The position numbers were made by a program, and so were the translations under genes. The notes under the pieces are model-generated. The model saw nothing but the letters and a program-made list of their open reading frames with translations, was not told the origin of the DNA and did no database searches. This document shows positions 1 through 7,866 of a DNA stretch of 39,236 nucleotides, piece by piece. This stretch comes from Nitrosopumilales archaeon. GTDB lineage: Archaea; Thermoproteota; Nitrososphaeria; Nitrososphaerales; Nitrosopumilaceae. Numbering within the stretch: position 1 is the first letter of the stretch; every line of letters begins with the position of its first letter. The stretch is from NCBI GenBank assembly GCA_016276965.1, contig JADNRU010000007.1:1-39236 (forward strand), read 5' to 3'.

Positions 1-2
1 TT

Positions 3-35
3 GCTGAACGAATTAAGGAGCTTGAAAAAGAATAA
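3..35 (+). CDS. C-terminal fragment of an upstream CDS (…AERIKELEKE*)
   Basis: Open frame from the window start to TAA at 33-35; charged helical peptide; too short to identify. Confidence 0.3.
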   Translation, partial: AERIKELEKE

Positions 36-85
36 TCTCGACGTGCCCCCTGCCCTTCGAGCTCCAATTTTCTTTTTTTAAAAAA

Positions 86-709
86 CTATGATTTTTTCAT
101 AACAATGAACAATGCTTTTGGAAATTGATCCAGAGTTCCTTTGAAAACACTATCTTTGATACTTTGTATCTCAAAGTCATTACTGAAAATATCAATTATT
201 TGCTGCTTTGAGAATTTATGGGGCACTTCGTTATCTGGCAAATTTTTTTCTTCAATGCTCATACATTTTAAGAATAATTTTCCATTATTCTTCAAAATTC
301 GTTTGATTTGTTTAACATATTTCGGTCTTTGTGAAACATCAAATACGTGAAAGCAACCCCTATCAAAAATATAGTCAAATTCATTATCTGGCAGTTTTGA
401 ATTCAAAAAATCATCTGTTAGAAAATTAACCTTGTTTGATAGTGTTTTTGCTTTTTCTATTGCATTTTCTGATAAATCAGTTCCAGTTACATCAAAACCT
501 CGTTTTGCTAACTGATTTGCCTGTGTTCCTGGACCAGTCCCAAGATCTAAGAATCTTCCTTTGCTGAGGTTTCTTGATATGATTTCATTTTCTAAATCAT
601 TATCTAAGTTCTTCTCATACCAGGGCATCTTCTCTACTTCATTATCATTGTAGTAAGTGTTCCAGTCTGAAAATTTATCTTTGAAATCCTTCAATGTCAT
701 GTTGTTCAC
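86..709 (-). CDS. Class I SAM-dependent methyltransferase (small-molecule/TPMT-like)
   Basis: FLDLGTGPGTQANQLAKRGFDVTGTDLSENAIEKAK motif I/II; MPWYEKNLDNDL N-terminus. Confidence 0.85.
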   Translation of the reverse strand: MNNMTLKDFKDKFSDWNTYYNDNEVEKMPWYEKNLDNDLENEIISRNLSKGRFLDLGTGPGTQANQLAKRGFDVTGTDLSENAIEKAKTLSNKVNFLTDDFLNSKLPDNEFDYIFDRGCFHVFDVSQRPKYVKQIKRILKNNGKLFLKCMSIEEKNLPDNEVPHKFSKQQIIDIFSNDFEIQSIKDSVFKGTLDQFPKALFIVMKKS

Positions 710-822
710 GTTTTAGGAAGCTTCAAAAAAGCTTTTGCAAATTAGCCTAATCCTTTTTTGTGTAAAACCATTACAAAAATTAACTGAATTTTATAAAAAA
801 GCTGAAAAGCTTCGTTTAATCA

Positions 823-1349
823 TGACATTTGGTTTAGAGACAGTATTTCTTGAGACAGCAGATGTACGGGCTGAGCATTTCGCTGTTGGGGCTGCAGTAA
901 TTGCAGCATTAGTGGGCTTCATTATACCATATATTTACACGCGAAGAAATACATCCCTTTGGGGACATATAGAACTTGCAAGAATTTTCGATGGACCCAA
1001 ATTCTCTGGGGGAAGCAAGAAGCTGCGCTCAAAATATGAAGAAGGTCAAGAGGTTTCTGAGGATGATTTGAGGTTAGCTGCAGAACAAGTTCGTTCAGAG
1101 CTTGTTGTTGTTATGGCAATGATTCAGACAGGTTTAGCTAAGAAAAAACGTGTTTTTAATGATCATTCAGATACTATTGTTAAAACGATTGATTCTTACA
1201 GAAAATACCTTGAGGAATTTGAATCCAGATTATATGGGGGGGAATCTGATCCAGTGTTTTCAGAATTTGAGATTCCTCTTAAAAGATTCTACAATACCGC
1301 TCAGCAGTGGATAAAAGAAGGTAAATTGGTAAAATCGGTGAAAGATTAG
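823..1349 (+). CDS. Membrane-anchored hypothetical protein, paralog of the next gene
   Basis: ORF 735..1349; likely start MTFGLETVF at 823; one N-terminal TM then basic stop-transfer and a helical cytosolic domain. Confidence 0.7.
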
Positions 1350-1350
1350 T

Positions 1351-1887
1351 TTGGTAAATTACGAGCTAGGACCTCTAGCACCATATGTAACAGATCCTGA
1401 ATGGCAATTTGTTGGAATGGCAATCGCAATGGGCCTTACTGCTTTTGCATTTTTTTATCCAACATATTTTTCTCGAAGACAGAATATGGGAAGAGGATTA
1501 ACCGAAGCGATTAGAATTCTAGAAGCAGATGATTCATGGAGAGCAAGACGTATTCTTATCTTAAAATACGACGAAAAACTCGTACCAAATGAAAAGAATT
1601 TAAAAAACAGTGCTGAAAAAGTTCGAAACGATCTGTTAATGATACAAAGTTGGATAGAAGAGAAAGGCCTTCCAACGAAGGTTTTACAAGAACTATATTC
1701 AGGTATTTTTGTAAAAATGATAGAAGTTTATGTAAAATTCATGGAAGAGTTTTATCCCACTGCTCAAATTGAACGCCCTATTAGAAAACTTTTCAAAAGT
1801 TCCTATAGGTATCATAAACACCAATCAAAAACTACAAGAGTAATGGAAGATGCGGCATTGAATTTATGGGATAAACTTGGATTATAG
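1351..1887 (+). CDS. Membrane-anchored hypothetical protein, tandem paralog of the preceding gene
   Basis: TTG start 1 nt after the upstream stop; same TM-RR-helical architecture. Confidence 0.7.
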   Translation: MVNYELGPLAPYVTDPEWQFVGMAIAMGLTAFAFFYPTYFSRRQNMGRGLTEAIRILEADDSWRARRILILKYDEKLVPNEKNLKNSAEKVRNDLLMIQSWIEEKGLPTKVLQELYSGIFVKMIEVYVKFMEEFYPTAQIERPIRKLFKSSYRYHKHQSKTTRVMEDAALNLWDKLGL

Positions 1888-1891
1888 AAAT

Positions 1892-2698
1892 TTACTTTTT
1901 AATTTCAATTAAAATATTCTCATCTTCCCATTTGATGTTTTCCAAATCATCAAAGTTGTTTCTGATGTTTTGTTCAAATGTTTTAATTGATTTTTTAAAG
2001 GTATCCTCACTATACAAACTAAAGGTGGAATAATGCTTATTTTTTGCCTTTTCTAAAAGCTGAGCTAAGCTAAATGTTCTGTTATAACCAAATATCTTCT
2101 TGGAATGAATCCTCATGTCTGATTGTTGAATAATTTTTTTGATTTGATCAAATTCATACAAACGATTTTCAATTTCTATAAACAAAGGAAAATGTTTTCC
2201 CCAGATGCTTCTAAAATTTTGATTTCTCAAGCGGGTATATATGAAAAAATGGCCCTCTTCTTTGAGTGCTCTTGATACTTCGGCAAAAAATTTCAGAAGA
2301 TCAAAATGATGAATTGCATTAAATGTTGTAATGCAATCAATAGATTCAGTCTCTAATGGCAATCTTGATGCATTTCCTTGACGAATACAAAAGCCATCCA
2401 TCCTGTTTTGATTAAAGTAGTCTACCAAGCTTTTTAACATATCTTCATTTGAATCAACACAATGAATAAAACATTCATTGCCAAGGTTTTTCAAAAGCTC
2501 TAAGGAATATCTTCCATCACCGCATCCAATATCTGCAATACTTTTTACAGATTTTCCATTAAGTTGATTTTTAATAAATAAAATCGGTTCAGAGTCAGTT
2601 ATACGTAAGCTTCTATACTTTGAAGCAATTTTTGAAAAATGATTGTATGTATGTTCTTCAACTAATTCAATTTCTTTTAGAGGATATTTTGGAATCAT
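1892..2698 (-). CDS. Class I SAM-dependent methyltransferase (UbiE/COQ5-like)
   Basis: SIADIGCGDGRYSLELLKNLG motif I; ITTFNAIHHFDLLKFFAEVSRALKEEG. Confidence 0.85.
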   Translation of the reverse strand: MIPKYPLKEIELVEEHTYNHFSKIASKYRSLRITDSEPILFIKNQLNGKSVKSIADIGCGDGRYSLELLKNLGNECFIHCVDSNEDMLKSLVDYFNQNRMDGFCIRQGNASRLPLETESIDCITTFNAIHHFDLLKFFAEVSRALKEEGHFFIYTRLRNQNFRSIWGKHFPLFIEIENRLYEFDQIKKIIQQSDMRIHSKKIFGYNRTFSLAQLLEKAKNKHYSTFSLYSEDTFKKSIKTFEQNIRNNFDDLENIKWEDENILIEIKK

Positions 2699-2801
2699 AA
2701 GAATACTCTAAAATGTCAGAAGTGGCCTTTTAACTGTTAGTAATTATCATTTAAGTCTAGGTAGGTAATATCAATAAATACTGGTAAAAATCAGTTCTTG
2801 T

Positions 2802-2936
2802 ATGACAAGTATGAAATGCGTATCGTGCGGAATTGGATTCTTTTCTCCCACGGGTTCAAACAAATGTTCTAGGTGTGCAGATAAAGAAGCACACAACACC
2901 GAAGAAAGTCATGATTCTTGTGGTTGCGGGCATTAA
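2802..2936 (+). CDS. Small (44 aa) zinc-ribbon-like protein MTSMKCVSCGIGFFSPTGSNKCSRCADKEAHNTEESHDSCGCGH
   Basis: ATG..TAA frame read by eye; two CxxC pairs plus CGCGH tail; below the ORF-track length cut. Confidence 0.65.
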   Translation: MTSMKCVSCGIGFFSPTGSNKCSRCADKEAHNTEESHDSCGCGH

Positions 2937-2983
2937 CATTAAAAATAGATTAAAACAATATTTCGACTAAAATGATCAATAAT

Positions 2984-3329
2984 TTACTTGTGCTTTTTAA
3001 CTTGTTCAGAAGACAATGTGTCAATCAATCTTAAGGGATTTATCAAATCCTCGGCTACCTCATAAAGCATTCCTTCTCCATTTTTCAATTCATGAATAAA
3101 TTGGTCACCAGACTTAACAATAATCATACTATTATATGCCCCAATTTTGGTATCGCCTTTTGAAATCAATATCATTTGTTGTTTTGGAATTTTTTCCAAA
3201 AATTGTCCTTGTATTGTGATGAATGTTATATGGATGAAAACATTCGTCACCAATATGTACATGTTTTCTATGATCAGACATTTTGCATTGTGAATAATCA
3301 CAATTACATGCACGTATTACTTTTGACAC
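2984..3329 (-). pseudogene. Cys/His-rich small protein split over two frames (frameshifted gene or sequencing indel)
   Basis: GTG at 3329 gives MSKVIRACNCDYSQCKMSDHRKHVHIGDECFHP; the adjacent frame gives QFLEKIPKQQMILISKGDTKIGAYNSMIIVKSGDQFIHELKNGEGMLYEVAEDL; both look protein-like and overlap. Confidence 0.55.
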
Positions 3330-3365
3330 GGTATACTAATCGTCTTCATTAATTTTAAACGATAT

Positions 3366-3389
3366 GAAAATTAGTTTGCACTAATTTTC
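3366..3389. promoter_or_regulatory. Perfect 9-bp hairpin GAAAATTAG-TTTGCA-CTAATTTTC in a divergent intergenic region
   Basis: Direct inverted repeat. Confidence 0.4.
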
Positions 3390-3476
3390 TTAATTCTCAT
3401 TCTATAGAATCAGAATTTAGAATAACCATTGAGATTGTTATCTAAGTTTATTTAATTTGAGAGTCTAAAAAATACA

Positions 3477-3788
3477 ATGTCACAAACATTAGAAACAGAA
3501 AACAAAAAACTATGGATTTTAGTTAGCTCATTGAAAGAAACTGCAACTAGCGATGATCTACAAAGAATCACTCCGTCTGTGAGTACTCTTTTCGATCAAT
3601 GGTATTCTAGAGGAAAATTCGTTTTGTCTGGTCCACTTGACAACAATACAACAGGGCTAGCGATTTTTGAAGCCACAGAAAATGAAGCAAAACAACTTCT
3701 TGAAGAGCAAAAACGTGCTTCTTCAGATGCTCTGGATTCCTACATATATCAGTGGGATGCACTACCGTTTCTTTCACTGCTAAACTAA
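3477..3788 (+). CDS. YCII-related (YciI-like) domain protein
   Basis: LWILVSSLK…FDQWYSRGKFVLSGPLDNNTTGLAIFEATENEAKQLLEE pattern. Confidence 0.7.
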   Translation: MSQTLETENKKLWILVSSLKETATSDDLQRITPSVSTLFDQWYSRGKFVLSGPLDNNTTGLAIFEATENEAKQLLEEQKRASSDALDSYIYQWDALPFLSLLN

Positions 3789-3944
3789 TCTATTTTTTTT
3801 ATTTTTTCGTAATTTTTCTTGTTCATTGAGTGCGTCTTTAAGCTCCTTATATTGTCGATTAAGTTGAATCTTTGTTTCTCTAATTTGACTTGAAATCCAA
3901 ATAATCTTCTTCTGAATTATCTGGTCTTCTTTATGAAAATCCAT
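3780..3944 (-). CDS. Small charged coiled-coil protein (54 aa, MDFHKEDQIIQKKIIWISSQIRETKIQLNRQYKELKDALNEQEKLRKNKKNRLV)
   Basis: ATG..TAG frame by eye; overlaps the end of the convergent YCII gene by 9 nt. Confidence 0.45.
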   Translation of the reverse strand: MDFHKEDQIIQKKIIWISSQIRETKIQLNRQYKELKDALNEQEKLRKNKKNRLV

Positions 3945-4016
3945 TGATTTTCATAGATCTTGGACCTTTCTATTTTTTATTAATTATTGAAATTACTAAT
4001 TTAGCGAAATTGGAAC

Positions 4017-4089
4017 GGGTCTAGTGGGATTCGGACCCACGACAACCGGATTAAAAGTCCGGTGCGCTACCTGGCTGCGCCATAGACCC
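4017..4089 (-). tRNA. tRNA-Lys (anticodon TTT)
   Basis: GGGTCTA…TAGACCC acceptor, GGACTTTTAATCC anticodon arm, GTGGGTCCGAATCCCAC T-arm; no intron. Confidence 0.95.
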
Positions 4090-4182
4090 TCTGCCAACTT
4101 GTTTTCGTGTATAATTTAGTCTTTTACAGAATTTTTTGTTTTAAGGAAAGTTTAAACTGGTATTTTCTTTTTGACAAATCGT

Positions 4183-4260
4183 GCCCTTGTAGTATAGCCC
4201 GGTCTAGAATTCGGCCCTGTCACGGCTGAGACGCGTGTTCAAATCCCGCCGAGGGCGCCA
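4183..4260 (+). tRNA. tRNA-Asp (anticodon GTC), encoded CCA
   Basis: GCCCTTG…CGAGGGC acceptor, CGGCC-CTGTCAC-GGCTG anticodon arm, GTTCAAATC T-loop, discriminator G then CCA. Confidence 0.92.
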
Positions 4261-5061
4261 TCATTTTTTTACTTGCGACATTACATCATGAAGAATTTTT
4301 TCATTTGCAGCAGCAATAAATGACAATCTAGTTTGGTAGCTCAAATCTGAATCAAGTGGTTTCAAATTAGCATCAAGCATTAATCCGCCTGCTTCTTTAA
4401 TCAACAAATAACCTGCAGCTATATCCTGAATTCTAATTTTGTCTCTCCAATCTATGAATATGTCAAATAATCCACGTGCAAAAAATGCCATTTCAAGAGC
4501 ATTAGCTCCAAAATGTCTAGTGTGATTATGACTTTTAAAAATAAGTTGTAATCGTTTTACTAATTCTGGTGAAGCTCCAGACATGTTAATTCCCACAATT
4601 CTATAGATTGGTTCTTTTTCTTGAACATGAATTTTTCTTTCATTTAGGAATGCTCCTTTTCCTTGTGAAGCCCAATATTGGTCACCAGAAGAAAGGTCCG
4701 TTACTACTCCATCTGTAATTGAACTAATTTTATCATCAGTAGCAAATGCTAATGAGCAACAAAAAAACGGTATTCCTCTTACAGCATTTGCCGAACCATC
4801 TATTGCATCCATTATTACAAATCCTCTTGGATTTTTTGATAACTCAACGCGTCCACATTCTTCACCCAGAACAATGCACTCAAAATTAATTTCTTTAAAA
4901 TAATCAAGAACGGTTTTTTCTGCAACGATATCGATTTTTCTTGAGATATCTCCACCTGCGCCTCTTCCATAATCTCCTGCAGCATCACTTGTGCCTGCCA
5001 AGTTTTTTACATTCTCAAATACCCTCTTTGATGCTTCTTGCAAAACATCAATTACTTCCAT
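4261..5061 (-). CDS. Inositol monophosphatase family phosphatase (SuhB/archaeal FBPase-like)
   Basis: GEECGRVE; VIMDAIDGSANAVRGIPFFCCSLA; WRDKIRIQDIAAGYLLIKEAGG. Confidence 0.9.
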   Translation of the reverse strand: MEVIDVLQEASKRVFENVKNLAGTSDAAGDYGRGAGGDISRKIDIVAEKTVLDYFKEINFECIVLGEECGRVELSKNPRGFVIMDAIDGSANAVRGIPFFCCSLAFATDDKISSITDGVVTDLSSGDQYWASQGKGAFLNERKIHVQEKEPIYRIVGINMSGASPELVKRLQLIFKSHNHTRHFGANALEMAFFARGLFDIFIDWRDKIRIQDIAAGYLLIKEAGGLMLDANLKPLDSDLSYQTRLSFIAAANEKILHDVMSQVKK

Positions 5062-5147
5062 ACTCTGTTTGGATTTTTTTTCGTAATTTAAGTGGAAGAA
5101 AAAAAATTCTTTGAAAGCATAAATAACAAGAAGCGAGTTGAGCGATT

Positions 5148-6263
5148 GTGAGTGGAAAGGATCAATCTGTAATTAGCAAAGAGGCTTTAATGGGAACAAA
5201 ACCAGGCAAACAAATAATCAAACAAGGTTTGTTCAAAAAAAAAGGCTACAAGCTTTTCAAACGATACAAAGAAGAAGCAGAAAACGAATTTCCAAATTTT
5301 GCACAAAGATTCACAAAAGATTTGTTACAAGAAATTAAGGCAGATAATACTCCCAACTCAACTCAACAAGAATTTGCAAAAGAAGTGGGCTCTAATGAAA
5401 TCATCTTAGAAGAATCCCAAATTGATAGTATAAAATCAAATTTAGAAAAACCAGAAATTTTAAAAGACCGTGTTCTAAGAATTCTAAATTCTAATTTTGT
5501 TAAAATGACATTTCCCGTATTTAACGCACTTTACGATTCGGCTGGAGAATTTTTTGGTACAACTGATCCTGAAATGAGACAAAATTTGGTTGATGGCCAT
5601 ATTATTGCAATTGATCTTAGTGAACCAATGGATAGAATTGTAGACAAAGATGAGGATTTGGAATACTTGGATGATTACAAACTAATGAATCCTTACATTT
5701 TGAAAATAGCACGTGACAAAATTTCCAAAGGAGGAGAAGAGGTTCTAAAAGCCTTTGAAGAAGGATTCAAGGATGCTAGATTAGGTCAGGATATTGATAC
5801 TAAATTAAAATCAAAACCTACCAATATTACTGAAGAGGAAATGAATCAATGTTACAAAAAATATCGTGCAGTCATGGGAACTGCAGGACGAAATATGGCC
5901 CTCGCAAAACCACCCCTTGGAGAAATTTTTTACATTGGAATGGCACGTGCTGCTGAATGTGTAGGATGTGGAAATGAAATAGAAGACACAATAAAAAACA
6001 AATTTGTCAAAATCCCATCATGGCCTCTTTATTATTCTCTTCTTGCAGGTGATGTTAAAAAAGGATTTGAGATAACAATGGAAAAAAGTAATCTGTATTT
6101 GAGTGATGCAAGACTAGCACTAGAATTATTGCCAGATAAATTCTCACATCGCGAATTTCTCGAATTTCTATTTCTAACTGTAGAACACTACAACCATTTT
6201 TGGTATAATCAGCTTCAAAAAGCCAATATCTGGTCTGAACTATCTTCCAATCTTCCCAAGTGA
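5148..6263 (+). CDS. Conserved hypothetical protein upstream of rfcL
   Basis: 371 aa ORF, GTG start; no motif I recognise; ends 5 nt before rfcL. Confidence 0.75.
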   Translation: MSGKDQSVISKEALMGTKPGKQIIKQGLFKKKGYKLFKRYKEEAENEFPNFAQRFTKDLLQEIKADNTPNSTQQEFAKEVGSNEIILEESQIDSIKSNLEKPEILKDRVLRILNSNFVKMTFPVFNALYDSAGEFFGTTDPEMRQNLVDGHIIAIDLSEPMDRIVDKDEDLEYLDDYKLMNPYILKIARDKISKGGEEVLKAFEEGFKDARLGQDIDTKLKSKPTNITEEEMNQCYKKYRAVMGTAGRNMALAKPPLGEIFYIGMARAAECVGCGNEIEDTIKNKFVKIPSWPLYYSLLAGDVKKGFEITMEKSNLYLSDARLALELLPDKFSHREFLEFLFLTVEHYNHFWYNQLQKANIWSELSSNLPK

Positions 6264-6268
6264 TCTAA

Positions 6269-7429
6269 ATGATGTGGTCAGAAAAATACCGACCTCAAAG
6301 CATCGCTGATATGGTAGGAAATGAAGAAGCACGGACTGCTTTTGTAGAATGGTTTGCCAAATGGAAAAAGGGAACTAAACCTCTCCTTTTAGTTGGTCCT
6401 CCCGGAATTGGAAAAACTACACTAGCAAATTTAGCTTCAAAACAATTTGGATATGATATGATTGGTCTTAATGCAAGTGATATTAGAAATAAACAACGAA
6501 TACAAGAAATGTTAAGTCCTGTTCTTAGTAATTTGAGTATTTTTGGCAAACAAATGATTTTTGTTGATGAAGTTGATGGAATTCATGGAAGATCAGATTT
6601 TGGGGGAGTTGAAGGATTAATTAAAATTCTAAAGGAGCCCACCGTTCCAATAATTCTAGCTGCAAATTCAGAAACCTCTGATAAGATGAAAGGTATCAAA
6701 AAAGTTGTAAAAACAATTCATCTAAAACCACTCCCTCCAAGACTTTTACAACTTTATCTTCAAAAAATTCTCAAAAATGAAAATGCAAAACTTGGGCTCG
6801 GTTCCATTATTAAAATCATAATTAACTCTAGAGGTGATCTTCGTTCAATGATAAATTCTTCTCAGGTACTTGTTACTGGATTTGAGCCATCAACTGAAAG
6901 GTCCTTTGAGCGTCTAAATGTAGAGGATGGAATAAATGCATTTTTTAAAGCAAATTCGAAAGATGAAGCTAGAATTGTACTCTATTCTTTACGAATAGAC
7001 CCGCGAGAAAAAATTAACGCGTTTTACTCTAGTGTGATAACTAGCAACATTTCACAAATAGAGATGGAAAAAATGTTACAGGTTCTTTCAGAAGCTGATC
7101 TTTTGTATGGCAGAATTATGAAAACTCAGGAATGGAGACTCTTAAGATACCTTGATAATATTTTGCTAAAGTTATATCAAAAAGATATCTCAATTAGATA
7201 TACAAAATATAATCTATCTTGGCCACTTCTTAATCGATTACGTTGGGATGGTAGAAGTATCAAATCACTAGCAAATGTTTTTGCAAAAAAAATGCACATT
7301 TCAAAAAGTACGTTTGCTACATTTTATTTTCCATTCATTCTATTTTGTATGAAAAATAAAAAATTAGAATTGGAAATAGACGATACCTTAACAGAACTTC
7401 TTGAAAAGGAGATGAAATTGTTAAAATGA
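6269..7429 (+). CDS. rfcL: Replication factor C large subunit
   Basis: WSEKYRPQSIADMVGNEEA; LLLVGPPGIGKTTLA Walker A; FVDEVDGIHG Walker B. Confidence 0.93.
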   Translation: MMWSEKYRPQSIADMVGNEEARTAFVEWFAKWKKGTKPLLLVGPPGIGKTTLANLASKQFGYDMIGLNASDIRNKQRIQEMLSPVLSNLSIFGKQMIFVDEVDGIHGRSDFGGVEGLIKILKEPTVPIILAANSETSDKMKGIKKVVKTIHLKPLPPRLLQLYLQKILKNENAKLGLGSIIKIIINSRGDLRSMINSSQVLVTGFEPSTERSFERLNVEDGINAFFKANSKDEARIVLYSLRIDPREKINAFYSSVITSNISQIEMEKMLQVLSEADLLYGRIMKTQEWRLLRYLDNILLKLYQKDISIRYTKYNLSWPLLNRLRWDGRSIKSLANVFAKKMHISKSTFATFYFPFILFCMKNKKLELEIDDTLTELLEKEMKLLK

Positions 7430-7740
7430 GTTGGCGCAAAATTACCATGAAATTTCCTGGGACTTGTCTAGTTTGTAATGAAAAAATTGACGCAAATGAA
7501 GTTGGATTGTGGGCAAAAGGACAAGGTGTTAAACATGAAAAGTGCGCCGAAATTAAAGAACTCAAATGTATTGTTTGCGGAGGCCCAGCAGGCTGTCCTA
7601 CATGCGAATTCCAAGATAACTGTGATCGAAACATTGTTTCACAGTTATGTATATGTAAAAAGTGTAGTAATTCAGAAATGTCTTATGAGTCGTACATAAC
7701 TTCTGTAAAAAAGAAATTTCCTCTCATAAATTCTGCCTAA
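7426..7740 (+). CDS. Cys-rich zinc-binding hypothetical protein
   Basis: Start overlaps rfcL stop (ATGA); CLVCNEKI, CIVCGGPAGCPTC, CICKKC. Confidence 0.75.
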   Translation: MSWRKITMKFPGTCLVCNEKIDANEVGLWAKGQGVKHEKCAEIKELKCIVCGGPAGCPTCEFQDNCDRNIVSQLCICKKCSNSEMSYESYITSVKKKFPLINSA

Positions 7741-7866
7741 TTTGAAAATTATCAAATGGTATTCTGATTTTTCTTATGACAACACAGGTAAAGAGAACCG
7801 AAGAAATTTCCAGATAAGGTTCTAATTAAATTAATATATGTCAAAGCATGTTTCAGATCTCCGGGC

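Noticed and set aside
7335-7634. 99-aa minus ORF over rfcL/zinc-protein junction
   Set aside because: Antisense to two well-supported CDSs; composition looks like shadow translation
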